Part shown: positions 1 through 9,400 of the stretch, in pieces | Numbering within the stretch: position 1 is the stretch's first letter | How the letters are laid out: each line of letters opens with the position of its first letter | NCBI RefSeq assembly: GCF_000015505.1 | Contig: NC_008759.1 | Coordinates: 62,001-126,000, forward strand | Origin: Polaromonas naphthalenivorans CJ2 | GTDB taxonomy: Bacteria > Pseudomonadota > Gammaproteobacteria > Burkholderiales > Burkholderiaceae_C | Reading direction: 5' to 3' | DNA length: 64,000 bases | Translations under genes and position numbers: made by a program | Notes under the pieces: generated by a model | Databases searched by the model: none | Seen by the model: only the letters and a program-made list of their open reading frames with translations | What the model was told of the DNA's origin: nothing

Positions 1-2
1 AG

Positions 3-161
3 CCGCAAGAGCTGTCGGGTCATTTCGAGTGGGCATCCGCGCTCATGGGCGCGCTGGCGGCGCTGGCGCTGTTCCGCTTCAAGGTGGGCGTCATTTCCGT
101 CGTGTTGGCCTCTGTCCTGGCTGGGCTAGCGCTGACGTTTTTGCGGCCGGTTTTCTCTTAG
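3..161 (+). CDS. C-terminal fragment of probable chromate transporter (ChrA-like), partial
   Basis: An open frame enters from the left edge and stops at TAG 159-161. Its 52 codons encode a hydrophobic end with alternating Leu/Ala/Val stretches and a basic Arg-Phe-Lys turn (ALFRFKVGVISVV), the pattern of the last membrane segments of ChrA-type chromate efflux proteins. The assignment is helped by the next start codon, 10 bases on, which opens with Met-Lys-Trp-Ile-Thr-Arg as ChrB-domain proteins do. Only the tail is visible, so another membrane transporter remains possible. Confidence 0.5.
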   Translation, partial: PQELSGHFEWASALMGALAALALFRFKVGVISVVLASVLAGLALTFLRPVFS

Positions 162-171
162 GAGGTTCATC

Positions 172-252
172 ATGAAGTGGATTACCCGTACAGGACTTCG
201 ACCATGCATTTGGACAGCACCATCACCGAAATTGGAATTTAAAGCGCTTTAA
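172..252 (+). pseudogene. Truncated ChrB-like gene start
   Basis: A GGAGG ribosome site (161-165) precedes ATG 172. The first six codons read MKWITR, the usual opening of ChrB-domain chromate-resistance proteins (normally followed by ERPKIDR). After that the frame is unrelated and ends at TAA 250-252 after 26 residues. I read this as the 5' stub of a chrB-like gene cut by a rearrangement; the breakpoint would lie near 190. It overlaps the end of the opposing XRE gene. The short match makes this tentative. Confidence 0.35.
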
Positions 253-258
253 ATTCCA
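233..258. repeat. Perfect 26-bp palindrome
   Basis: The half-site TGGAATTTAAAGC (233-245) is followed with no spacer by its exact reverse complement (246-258). It covers the stop codons of both the chrB-like stub and the XRE gene, so it sits at a convergent gene end and at the left edge of the island. It could act as a bidirectional terminator, a protein-binding dyad or a recombination scar. Confidence 0.9.
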
Positions 259-647
259 TTTCCTAATACTGCCCCGGAGTGCTTTGTGGGCACGGTATCG
301 TTCGCAGAAAAATCAAGTAGCTGCATGAAAATCGCATAAAGCCGGTCCCGTTGCTCAGGCGGCTCCTTTCGGTCAAGTTCGCGCGCTATATACAGCGCTC
401 GCGGGCTTAGCGTAGCTGGCTCCATCTCGCCATCGCCCGTAGCCAACCAGAACGCATCCACGCCGCACGCCCGCGCAAACTGCACCGTATAGGCACTGCC
501 CGTCCCGACTCGGCAGGCCTCCGAAATTGCTGCCTGGGACAGGCCCGCCGCACTGGCAAGCTGGACTTGCGTGAGCCCAGCATGCTTATAGGCTTGTTTC
601 AGCCGTAGTCCGTAGGTTGTTTCCATAACTTGATTAGGTTTGGCCAT
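249..647 (-). CDS. XRE/Cro-type helix-turn-helix regulator
   Basis: This 132-residue protein carries a Cro/C1-type helix-turn-helix at about residues 14-65 (GLTQVQLASAAGLSQAAIS) and an acidic C-terminal part without a visible protease or ligand domain. Such proteins bind operators as dimers, often near phage or defence genes. The open frame extends 25 codons further upstream, but that part is AT-rich non-coding DNA. The start at 647 (MAKPNQ) is chosen although no clear Shine-Dalgarno site is seen; 626 (METTYG) is an alternative. It is transcribed in the same direction as the three-gene system upstream (792-4152) and may regulate it, which is inference. Confidence 0.75.
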   Translation of the reverse strand: MAKPNQVMETTYGLRLKQAYKHAGLTQVQLASAAGLSQAAISEACRVGTGSAYTVQFARACGVDAFWLATGDGEMEPATLSPRALYIARELDRKEPPEQRDRLYAIFMQLLDFSANDTVPTKHSGAVLGNGI

Positions 648-791
648 AATAAAATGAAATCTATCAATATAAATAAGTTTTATTGTATTATTGAACGCAT
701 GTGGAAAACCTCGGTCATGCAACTCCTGGGATTAGGCCTAACCTAGCAGGCTAGTCAAGGTGTCATGCCGAGCCGCTTACTCCGCATCCCC

Positions 792-2600
792 TCAAGTACC
801 CTCAATTCCCTCCGGATAAAAGCCTGTGCGCCCGCTACCTCTTGTGCCTGTGAACTCAATAGGTTTGAGCACCTTCGCCGTCTCGGCGCGAATCTCCTCA
901 TTCTCTAGAATTACGACTTGCCCCGGCCCCTCCCACTTTGCAAGCCAGTCATAGAAGTTATCCGTAACCGTTGATAGCGCGACATCATTCGAGTCAGTGA
1001 GCGTAGGGTCGGCATAAGCTTTCAAAGGTGAATCGATGACCACTACTCCGAGATGTGGATAATTACTTTCAAGGCTGTTATGAAGCATAGCAACAGTCAT
1101 TGCCGTCAAAAATATGGCTCGTTTGCCCGCGCCATAGCTTAAACGTGCTCTTCCGTCAATGACTAAATCACAAGCGGCCGGGTCCAGGACGACGGTTTCA
1201 ACTGATGTAAAACCCCATTCCGTTAACAACGCTTTGGCAAGTTTTCCGACAGCAAGGGCTGCGGCTCCCGTTTCGCGGTTCACGCGGATATGTGGTCGAA
1301 TCTTTAACTTTCCTAAGCGGTCGACTTCAGCGTTCAGTCGCTCCATCTCATCGAAAATGGCCAACTGCGCTGAAAGTTCACTTCGACGAACCGCGAGCGT
1401 CTTCGGGTCTCCTGAAAATTCCAAGCGAATTGCGGTCAATTGCTGTATCTCGTGATTCTGCAGGGTGGCAAGTTCCTGGCTGTAGCTTGCTTCCGACAGT
1501 TTTAAAGCAGCTACGCGTCCTCGTTCGTTCTCAAGTGACACCAGAAGCCCGCACCTCAGTATCCTAATCTTCTCGGCCTCAGCCGCGATGGCCTCGCGAT
1601 AGCGCTGAGGGCGGCCCGGATTCAGTTCCTTTAGGTCAACTTGTTGCTCAATGGGTGTCCCACACAATGGACAAGGAGTTTCGGGGAGCGCTTGGAAGAA
1701 AGCGATGCCTTCACTACTTGCACCCAGCCTCTGAAGGTCACTCAAGTACTTCTTGTCGAGTAACTGAAACCGTTCAACCATCGACGCGGAATGACCATAC
1801 GCAGACGTAGTCTGGAATAGATTTTCTGATGCGGTGGTGATTTGCGAACGTAATTCTTTCAACTGTGAAGCACGCGCTTCATAATGGCTTGACATAGCGG
1901 ATAGTGCCGTATCTACATGTTCGAGTGCCTCAGCCACATCATCCCGAACTGCGTTACCGGGAAGTCCCACCTGAATTCGTTTGAGTCCGTCCTCGGCAGA
2001 GCTAAGTTGCCCCTTAATGCGTTCAACCTCTGCTGTCGTCTTCCGAAGTTCGATACCAGCGTCATCGTCGCCTGTAAGAAAAAGATTGAAAGAGCTTATA
2101 TGCTTTGTGGCCGAGAAGCCAGTGCCGCTCGTGCCGTCCTCACTGATAACTGTAGGCTGGGACAGCAAGAACCAGTGACGGAGGTCGTCACCAGTTATGT
2201 CACCCTTCTCACTGGTCGAGCGGAGTACCTTTTTTCCCTTTGCCCCCGATAGCTGAACCAATAACTCACCCGTATTGACATCTAACCTCTCCGCCGCGAC
2301 ATTGGCTACTGTATTAATCTCTCTGACGAAGACTGCATCTGCACCGCCAGCCAAGCCCCGGTGCACTACGAACTCACAGTTTCCGCTCAAGAAAGTCAGC
2401 GACAGCGACTGATAACCTTCAGATTCTGGAAATGTCTTAGGCAGCTTATCGCCACCGAGCATGTACCAAAGACAGTCTCGCAGATATGACTTGCCAGTAT
2501 CGCTAGGCCCGCGAATAAGATTTCGATTCGGCGCGAAAATAATCTCTGCAGTCGGTAGATTTGACCCAGTAGCGGCCAGTCGCGTTAGGACAATTGCCAT
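792..2600 (-). CDS. SMC/Rad50-like ATPase of an ABC-3C-type system (DUF3732-like)
   Basis: This 602-residue ATPase has a Walker A motif at residues 31-38 (GPSDTGKS), long helical coiled-coil stretches, a Rad50-type zinc hook CPLC at about residue 310, and a C-terminal ATPase half with the signature-like LSYGAGKRA (about 487) and the Walker B/D-loop VVVIDSPL (about 520). The SYGAGKRA...VIDSP pattern is that of DUF3732 ATPases. Such ATPases pair with a small middle component and a nuclease in ABC three-component defence systems. It is the last gene of the operon and its start lies 16 bases inside the preceding gene. It probably senses foreign DNA or its state and licenses the effector; that role is known only for the family. 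Confidence 0.8.
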   Translation of the reverse strand: MAIVLTRLAATGSNLPTAEIIFAPNRNLIRGPSDTGKSYLRDCLWYMLGGDKLPKTFPESEGYQSLSLTFLSGNCEFVVHRGLAGGADAVFVREINTVANVAAERLDVNTGELLVQLSGAKGKKVLRSTSEKGDITGDDLRHWFLLSQPTVISEDGTSGTGFSATKHISSFNLFLTGDDDAGIELRKTTAEVERIKGQLSSAEDGLKRIQVGLPGNAVRDDVAEALEHVDTALSAMSSHYEARASQLKELRSQITTASENLFQTTSAYGHSASMVERFQLLDKKYLSDLQRLGASSEGIAFFQALPETPCPLCGTPIEQQVDLKELNPGRPQRYREAIAAEAEKIRILRCGLLVSLENERGRVAALKLSEASYSQELATLQNHEIQQLTAIRLEFSGDPKTLAVRRSELSAQLAIFDEMERLNAEVDRLGKLKIRPHIRVNRETGAAALAVGKLAKALLTEWGFTSVETVVLDPAACDLVIDGRARLSYGAGKRAIFLTAMTVAMLHNSLESNYPHLGVVVIDSPLKAYADPTLTDSNDVALSTVTDNFYDWLAKWEGPGQVVILENEEIRAETAKVLKPIEFTGTRGSGRTGFYPEGIEGT

Positions 2601-3097
2601 TGGTTCCCTCTCTTAGCCATCGTCACTTCCAGTTCAGCACCCCATAGATGGCCGTTCGCTGCGAACCGGTCTGTAAGGTCTGTCGAGTCGAACTTCGAAA
2701 ACTCAGAAGCTGCCCAACGGCAGCGAGTCTCCAGCTCAAGGAAGTAGGCGGATGTTAGTGAGCCGACCATGGCTAGCGCGCTAGCACCAGCAACATATGT
2801 GATGCCCGTTTCGTCTAACGTCGCGTCAACCAGGCCCCGCGTACTCATGATGTAGAGACCTTGTTCTATCAACTCTCTTCTACTGAGCAATTCACTGCCT
2901 CGATAAGGCACCGGCGTATGCAAGCTGCTGGGTCCCGAAAGGTCGCCCGAGTAGACGATAGCGTAATCTAGCAAGACAAGCTTTTGCAAGTCTGCACCAA
3001 AGGGACGCAGCGAACAAAGCAGGTACACCATTCGAAGGCCGAGCTCGAACGGCGAGTTAAAGACCGCAATTGGAGAAGCCTTGCTCATTTGAGCCAT
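2585..3097 (-). CDS. ABC-3C system middle component-like protein
   Basis: A 170-residue protein lies between an REase-like effector gene (overlap 13 bases) and an SMC-like ATPase gene (overlap 16 bases). It is mostly alpha-helical with no catalytic motif that I can see. Size, position and features such as KLVLLDYAIVYSGD near residue 40 and a winged-helix-like LIEQGLYI/ARGL region fit the middle component of ABC three-component systems, which bridges ATPase and effector. The assignment depends mainly on context. The first ATG overlaps the end of the effector gene; a second Met at residue 4 is also possible. Confidence 0.65.
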   Translation of the reverse strand: MAQMSKASPIAVFNSPFELGLRMVYLLCSLRPFGADLQKLVLLDYAIVYSGDLSGPSSLHTPVPYRGSELLSRRELIEQGLYIMSTRGLVDATLDETGITYVAGASALAMVGSLTSAYFLELETRCRWAASEFSKFDSTDLTDRFAANGHLWGAELEVTMAKRGNQWQLS

Positions 3098-4152
3098 TTC
3101 ATTTTGTTTTCATTGACTAGGTGGTGGCACGTACCAGGCAAGTCGCCTCCGCGCAAGCGCGTCGACAACTTGCTATCCGTCACGCCGAGTTTAGAAACGG
3201 TGTTTAGCGCCACCGTTAGCCGGTCCATTCCGGTTTTGAGAGCAACGCTGTTTACGCTTGGCTTGATGCCACTCAGCACCATTGCCAGCAGTCGGTCAAA
3301 TTCATCTTCCGTGTATAGGTCTCGGCTAAAGCGTTTCAGGCCCTCAGCACAGTAGAACGCCGCACGTTGCGATTCAAAGTCGTCCGCGTACGCTAAAGCC
3401 GCTTCAACGTCAGCAAGGGTCATCGGTGTCGCGCTGTGCTCACTGTAAACCCGGATGAGCTGTTCAATGTAAACCTGCTCGTGGACCCCAGGCGCGCCAG
3501 GCATTGTTGGGTCAGCGCCCCGCTCCGTCTCAATGCCAAAGCGTTCGAAGTGCAAACCCTGGTCTAGTGCATGCCAGGCGAGTAGGTCTCTGACAAGACA
3601 CTCGCGTATCCTACTGAAGTCAAACGCCGATACAACAGCCGTGACGGCGGGTGTCAGTTCCGCTGCCTTCAATCCTTTGTCGCCCGCAGCCCACTCACGC
3701 AGAAATTGCTCTTTCATTCGCACAGGGGTAGCCAACAAATCATGTAGGGTTACCCCGGCGTTCTTCGGAGAGCAGAAGTAGTAATGCTTTGGTTGCGGGT
3801 ACGTGCCGAAAGAAAGATGCTTGAAGAACTTTGCCAGTTCAGGAAAGGCATCACCGGGAGTCAGCCCGTGGTCATAGTGCTTGGCCTGAAAGAGGTCCCA
3901 GCCATCCTGCTGAAGTGGCTGTATAAGACGGGCTTCAATGTCTCGACCTCCATCGCCAGCGCCCCCAAGTTGCTTGACTTGCACGTAATGTGTTTGGCCC
4001 CGCAGTGGCCTAAGGAAGCATGCTGCCTCAATGAATTTCTCCCATTCGTCGGGGGAGAAGTGCATGACCTGAGCGGCAGGCGGCATGGCGCCCTGCCTGA
4101 CAACAAGCTGGTTCTTCCGTGTTTTGCGAACTTTCGTCGTGCTCGTTGCCAT
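3085..4152 (-). CDS. Restriction-endonuclease-like effector of an ABC-3C-type system
   Basis: This 355-residue protein opens the three-gene operon. Residues 60-95 show a PD-(D/E)xK-type core of the Mrr-like kind: GDGGRDIEA with D71 and E73, then a beta-strand WDLFQAKHYD with the Q89-x-K91 pair. A serine/histidine-rich central region (about 100-140) and a helical C-terminal half follow. In ABC three-component systems such nuclease domains are fused to a shared C-terminal domain that binds the middle component. The predicted activity is cleavage of DNA when the ATPase is triggered. The gene is divergent from imuA, with about 190 bases between the operon start and the SOS box. Confidence 0.7.
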   Translation of the reverse strand: MATSTTKVRKTRKNQLVVRQGAMPPAAQVMHFSPDEWEKFIEAACFLRPLRGQTHYVQVKQLGGAGDGGRDIEARLIQPLQQDGWDLFQAKHYDHGLTPGDAFPELAKFFKHLSFGTYPQPKHYYFCSPKNAGVTLHDLLATPVRMKEQFLREWAAGDKGLKAAELTPAVTAVVSAFDFSRIRECLVRDLLAWHALDQGLHFERFGIETERGADPTMPGAPGVHEQVYIEQLIRVYSEHSATPMTLADVEAALAYADDFESQRAAFYCAEGLKRFSRDLYTEDEFDRLLAMVLSGIKPSVNSVALKTGMDRLTVALNTVSKLGVTDSKLSTRLRGGDLPGTCHHLVNENKMKWLK

Positions 4153-4343
4153 GTGCGCCCTGTTGAGAATGAATGTATTGTTGCATCTATCCGACGGAAA
4201 TTAGATTGGTTCAAAGGCTGGGAAAAACTCACTTGCAATGTATTGCCTACCGAAAGTATTGGCCTATTCAGAGTGTGGCTCTCGCGGAAAAATTTTAAGA
4301 ATGGGTTTCAATTCGACCCTTGAGCTTTGGTGAGTTCTGGCTA

Positions 4344-4363
4344 TACTGGTTATTCATACAGTA
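4344..4363 (+). promoter_or_regulatory. LexA (SOS) box upstream of imuA
   Basis: The sequence TACTGGTTATTCATACAGTA differs at few positions from the canonical TACTGT-N8-ACAGTA LexA operator; the core is CTGG-N8-ACAG. It ends 13 bases before the imuA start codon. ImuA-ImuB-DnaE2 cassettes are typically LexA-regulated, so DNA damage should induce the three genes. Confidence 0.85.
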
Positions 4364-4376
4364 TTGCTTGAGGCTT

Positions 4377-5198
4377 ATGTCAACCGTTCACCGTATCGAG
4401 AAAGCGCTTGCTGCTTCGCCGGCCGAATATACGTCCCGCAGAGCCGGCCTGGCGCGGCTTGCACCCGCTGTGGCCCGGGCGCTCTGGTGGGGCACAGAGA
4501 TGGGCACGGTAGCGCATGCCGTCGTGCCCACGGGCTTTGCGTCGCTCGACGCCGAGCTGCCCGGCGGCGGCTGGCCGTGCCAGTCGCTCACCGAGCTGCT
4601 GCAGCCGCAGCCGTCGCTGTGCGAGTGGCGCCTGCTGGCCCCCAGCCTGAAGGCACTGGTGCGCGACGGTGGCCATATCCTGCTGGTTGGGCCGCCCAAG
4701 CGTCCGCATGTGCCCGGGCTGGTCCAGCTGGGTTTGCCTGCGCAAAGCCTCATCTGGTTCGCGGCCGATACCCCGAGTGAGCGCCTGTGGACCACCGAGC
4801 AGCTCATCCAGGCTAATCCGCGCGGCGCCATCCTGGCCTGGCTGCCGCAGGTGCGGCCCGAGCAGCTGCGCCGGCTGCAGGTGCATGCCCAGTCGTGCGA
4901 CTGTCCGGTCTTTGTGTTTCGCCCCGAGCTGGCACGGCGAGATGCGTCGCCGGCGCCGCTGCGTCTGGTGGCGTCCTTTGGCGTGGACTGGGAGCTCCAT
5001 ATCCAGATTCTCAAGCGCCAAGGGAGCCCGCATGAGGGAAACCTGCGGCTGCCTTGTATCCCCGGCCTGCTGGCCGAGGTGCTCACGCCGCACCTGCTGC
5101 GGCCCAGCCAGCTCATGTCCCGGATGGAGGCCAGTCATGTCAATGCATTGGGCAGCGCTGCTGCTGCACCTGCCCCCCGGCACGTCGTCAGCCATTGA
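4377..5198 (+). CDS. imuA: Translesion synthesis protein ImuA
   Basis: This 273-residue RecA-related accessory protein works with ImuB and DnaE2 in SOS-induced mutagenic repair. Family features are the N-terminal opening (STVHRIEKAL), the segment PTGFASLDAELPGGGWPCQSLTELL (about 45-70; shared with the RecA fold), and the HILLVGPPKRPHVPGL stretch. The start at 4377 is chosen because it follows the LexA box and a GAGG site; the open frame runs further upstream through the operator. The 3' end overlaps imuB by 62 bases, so the genes are translationally coupled. A broken second copy of its 3' part lies on the other strand near 17.4-17.6 kb. Confidence 0.9.
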   Translation: MSTVHRIEKALAASPAEYTSRRAGLARLAPAVARALWWGTEMGTVAHAVVPTGFASLDAELPGGGWPCQSLTELLQPQPSLCEWRLLAPSLKALVRDGGHILLVGPPKRPHVPGLVQLGLPAQSLIWFAADTPSERLWTTEQLIQANPRGAILAWLPQVRPEQLRRLQVHAQSCDCPVFVFRPELARRDASPAPLRLVASFGVDWELHIQILKRQGSPHEGNLRLPCIPGLLAEVLTPHLLRPSQLMSRMEASHVNALGSAAAAPAPRHVVSH

Positions 5199-6468
5199 TG
5201 CTGGCTCCCTGGCCGTCTGGGCGCTGCAATTCACGCCTCGCGTGGCGCGCCTGGAAGAAGCCGTGGTCCTCGAAGCCGCGCAGAGCATTCGCTTGTTTGG
5301 CGGCGAGTTGCCTTTACACGAGCAGGTCGAGCAAGGCGCCAGGGCGCTGGGGGTTGCCTTTACCGCCTGGGCGCCGACCAGCCTGGCGGCGCTGGCGCTG
5401 GCCCGCGCCGGCGTGGCTGACGGCTTTGCCAGGCCGCTGACCCAGCTGCTCGACCCGCTGCCTTTTGCGGTTTTAAGCGCAGTCAATGTCCATGCCGCCA
5501 CGCTGGCGCGCCTGGGCTGCCGCACGCTGGCCGATGTGCGCCGGCTGCCCCGGGGCGGCATTGGCCGGCGCTTTGACGCCGCGCTGCTGGCGGCGCTCGA
5601 CCAGGCATATGGCCTGCGCCCAGAGGTGTACGACTGGGTCGCGTTGCCGGTGACCTTTGCCGCCCGGCTGGAGTTGCCCGGCCGCGTCGAGACCACTGCC
5701 GGCCTGCTGTTTGGCGCCAGGCGGCTGCTGCTGCAGCTGGGCGGATGGCTTGCCGCCCGGCATGCGGGGGTTACGGCATTTACTTTCCGCTGGCGCCACG
5801 ACACCCTGCGCGCGCAGTCGGCCGGCGAGGGCTGCGAGCTGCTTATCCGCACGGCCGAACCAACCCAGAGCGTTGAGCGCCTGGGCCGACTGCTGGCCGA
5901 GCACTTGGCGCATGTGCAGCTGCTCGCGCCGGCCCTGGAGCTTGAACTGCTGGCCACCGGGGTCTCGCCGATGGCCGAGAATAACCACTCCCTCTTGTTT
6001 GATGCGGCCCGGCAAGGCGAATCGCTGGGCCAGGCACTCGAGCGCGTTGAGGCGCGCCTGGGCAAAAGGCGGGTGCTGCGCCCTCGCCTGGTGGCCGACC
6101 ACCGGCTTGAATGGATGCAGCGCTGGCAGTCGCTCGATACCCCTGTGCTGGGCGCAGGCCTGTCCCCGGCCCAGGCGCCGCAGCCGACTTGGATGCTGCG
6201 CACGCCCTTGCGGCTGGCCACGAGCCAAGACCGGCCGCTCTACCAGGGGCCCTTGCTGCTGCTGCTGGGCCCGGAGCGCATCGAGGGCGGCTGGTGGCAC
6301 CGCGCCGAGGGCAAGAATGGCCAGGAAAGCGAGGAGGTCGCGAAGGACTTCAATGTCCAGCGCGACTACTGGGTCGCGCTCAGCGCCCATGCGGGCGTGC
6401 TGTGGATTTTCCAGCAGCGCCTGGGCAGGGAACAGACGGCGTGGTACCTGCACGGGCATTTCTCGTAA
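5137..6468 (+). CDS. imuB: Y-family polymerase-like protein ImuB
   Basis: This 443-residue protein is a catalytically inactive Y-family polymerase homologue that links DnaE2 to the sliding clamp. It begins MSMHWAALLLHLP, preceded by GGATGGAGG at 5122-5130. The finger/palm part (RLFGGELPLHEQV) lacks the paired acidic residues of active Y polymerases, and a helix-hairpin-helix-like region (LARLGCRTLADVRRLPRGGIGRRFD) follows, then the little-finger region. The end is QQRLGREQTAWYLHGHFS, typical of the family. The open frame extends upstream into imuA but the 5137 start has the ribosome site. dnaE2 follows 9 bases after the stop. Confidence 0.92.
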   Translation: MSMHWAALLLHLPPGTSSAIDAGSLAVWALQFTPRVARLEEAVVLEAAQSIRLFGGELPLHEQVEQGARALGVAFTAWAPTSLAALALARAGVADGFARPLTQLLDPLPFAVLSAVNVHAATLARLGCRTLADVRRLPRGGIGRRFDAALLAALDQAYGLRPEVYDWVALPVTFAARLELPGRVETTAGLLFGARRLLLQLGGWLAARHAGVTAFTFRWRHDTLRAQSAGEGCELLIRTAEPTQSVERLGRLLAEHLAHVQLLAPALELELLATGVSPMAENNHSLLFDAARQGESLGQALERVEARLGKRRVLRPRLVADHRLEWMQRWQSLDTPVLGAGLSPAQAPQPTWMLRTPLRLATSQDRPLYQGPLLLLLGPERIEGGWWHRAEGKNGQESEEVAKDFNVQRDYWVALSAHAGVLWIFQQRLGREQTAWYLHGHFS

Positions 6469-6477
6469 GGCGCGGCC

Positions 6478-9400
6478 ATGGCGACTGCCGCTGCCTTGCC
6501 TGCCCTATCGGCCTTGCCGGACTACGCCGAGCTGCGCTGTATCTCCAACTTCACGTTTCTCAATGGCGCCAGCCGGCCCGAGGAGCTGGTGCTGCGCGCC
6601 AGGGAACTTGGCTACCGTGCGCTGGCGTTGACCGACGAGTGCAGCCTGGCCGGCATCGTGCGTGCCCATGGGGCCGCCAGGGAGGCCGGGCTCGCGCTGC
6701 TGGTGGGCGCGCAGTTTTTAGTAGCGGACGATGCGCCGTTCACGCTGACCGTGCTCGTCTGCAACCTCAATGGCTACGGCAACCTGTGCCAATACATCAC
6801 GCGCCTGCGGCGTTCCTCCGAGAAAGGCCACTACCGCCTGGCGCGCGACAGCATCCAGGGCGCCGACCTGGTCGACTGCGTCGTGCTGGTGTCGCCCGGC
6901 CGGACTTCGAGCGCCGAGCAACTGTTGCAGCTGGGCCGCTGGAGCCTGCTGCACTTCACCGGGCGCTGCTGGTTCGGCGTTGAACTGCTGCGCCGGCTGG
7001 GCGACGCGATGTGGCTGCACCGGATGCGCGAGGTCAGCGCCGCGACGGCGATTGCCCTGGTCGCCGTAGGTGACGTCTGCATGCATGTGCGCTCGCGCAA
7101 GCCGCTGCAGGATGTCCTGACCGCCACGCGTCTGGGCAAGCGGCTGACCGACTGCGGCTTCGAACTGCAGTCCAATGCCGAGCGGCACCTTCGAAGCCGG
7201 CTTCGCCTGGCGCAGACCTATCCGGCCGCGCTGCTGGCCGAAACCCTCAAGGTGGCCAGTCACTGCAATTTTTCCCTCGATGAGCTGAAATACCAGTATC
7301 CGCAAGAAGTGGTGCCTCCAGATGAAACCCCGGCCGCCTACCTGCGCCGGATGACCTACGAAGGGGCCGGTCGGCGCTGGCCGCACGGCATCGAGGCCCA
7401 GGTCCAGCAGCAAATCGAGCATGAGCTTGCCTTGATTGGCGAGCTGCGCTATGAGCCGTATTTCCTCACCGTCTACGACATCGTCGCGTTTGCGCGCTCG
7501 CGCCACATCCTGTGCCAGGGGCGCGGCTCGGCGGCCAACAGCGTGGTCTGCTACTGCCTGGGCGTGACCGAGGTGGACCCGGCGCGCATGAGCGTGCTGT
7601 TCGAGCGCTTTATCAGCCGCGAGCGCAATGAGCCGCCCGACATCGACATCGATTTCGAGCATGAGCGGCGCGAAGAAGTCATCCAGTATCTGTACCAAAA
7701 GTACGGGCGGGACCGCGCGGCCCTGACCGCCACGGTCATGACCTACCGCCCCAGGTCGGCGATTCGCGATGTCGGCAAGGCGCTCGGCTTTGACCTCGCG
7801 ACGCTGGACCTGCTCGCCAAATCCCACCAGTGGTGGGACGGCGGCCAGGTCGATGCCGAGCGCCTGACCGCGCTCGGCTTGTTTCCGGACGACCTGGCGG
7901 TGCAGCAGCTGATGCTGCTCACCACCCAGCTGATGGGTTTCCCCCGGCACCTCTCGCAGCACACCGGCGGCTTTGTGCTCACGCGCGGGCTGCTGTCACG
8001 CATGGTGCCCATCGAGAACGCCTCGATGCCCGGGCGCACGGTGATTCAGTGGGACAAAGACGACCTGGACGCCACGGGTCTGCTCAAGGTCGATGTCCTG
8101 GCGCTGGGCATGCTCACGGCTCTTCGCAAGGCGCTTGAATTCGTCGGCGCGCGGCGCGGCCATTCGTTTGAAATGCAGGACATCCCGCCCGAGGACCCGG
8201 CCACCTACGAGATGATGTGCCAGGCCGACACGGTCGGGGTGTTCCAGATTGAATCCCGGGCGCAGCAGGGCATGCTGCCGCGCCTGCAGCCCAGGTGCTT
8301 TTACGACCTGGTCATCGAGGTGGCCATCGTGCGGCCCGGCCCCATCCAGGGCGGGATGGTGCATCCCTACCTCGCCCGCCGCCAGGGCAGGGAAGCGGTC
8401 AGCTACCCCAGCGAGGCGCTGCGCGAAGCGCTGGGACGAACGCTCGGGGTGCCGGTGTTCCAGGAGCAGGTGATGCAGCTTGCCATCCTGGCCGCCGGTT
8501 TCACGCCGGGCGAGGCCGATGGCTTGCGGCGGGCCATGGCGGCGTGGAAGCGCAAGGGCGGCCTGGCGCAGTACTACGACCGCATCGTCGGAGGCATGAC
8601 GGCGCGCGGCTATGAGAAGGAATTTGCCGTCGCGATATTCGAGCAAATCAAGGGCTTTTCGGAATACGGATTTCCCGAGTCGCATGCCGCCTCGTTTGCC
8701 CTGCTGGTCTATGCCAGCGCCTGGCTCAAGCGCGCCGAGCCGGCCGCTTTCCTGGCTGCGCTGCTCAATGCCCAGCCGCTGGGGTTCTACGCGCCCAGCC
8801 AACTGGTCCAGGATGCCAGGCGTCACGGGGTCGAAGTGCGCCCCATCGACGTGATGGCCAGCGACATCGATGCGACGCTGGAGGACCTGCCGCAGGTGCC
8901 GGCAGTCCGCCTGGGCTTGCGCTTGGTCGCCGGGCTGGGGCGGCTAGCAGCCGCGCGGATTGTCGCCGCGCGAATGGACTGCCCCTTCGAGAGTGCCGAG
9001 GACCTGTCGATGCGAGCGGATTTGGCGCTGCATGAGATGAAGCTGCTGGCCGCAAGCGACGCCCTGGCGAGCCTGTCGGGGCACCGCCGCCAGCAGGTCT
9101 GGGACGCCAGCGCGCTGCATGCAGCGCCTGCGCTGCTGCGCGCAGCGCCCGTGGACGAGGAGTTGTTGGAGTTGCCCGAGGCACCCGAAGGCGAGGCGAT
9201 TGGCTGGGACTATGCTGCCACCGGGCTCACGCTCAGGCGCCACCCGATGGCGTTATTGCGAGCGCGCCTCGTGAAGCACCGCTTCCTTTCATCGGGCGAA
9301 CTGCGAGAGCATCCGGATGGCCAGATGGTGCGGACCTGCGGCATGGTCACGCTCAGGCAGCAGCCCCCGGCGGCGAACGGGACGGTGTTTGTCTCGCTCG

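Noticed and set aside
4669..5136. Longer imuB start within imuA
   Set aside because: The upstream extension is low-complexity Arg/Ser/Trp sequence out of frame with imuA; the 5137 start has a good ribosome site.
4380..6221. 613-codon open frame on the minus strand
   Set aside because: It is the antisense of imuA/imuB; high GC keeps it open. The product is Ser/Arg/Ala-rich with no motif, and the plus-strand genes are certain.
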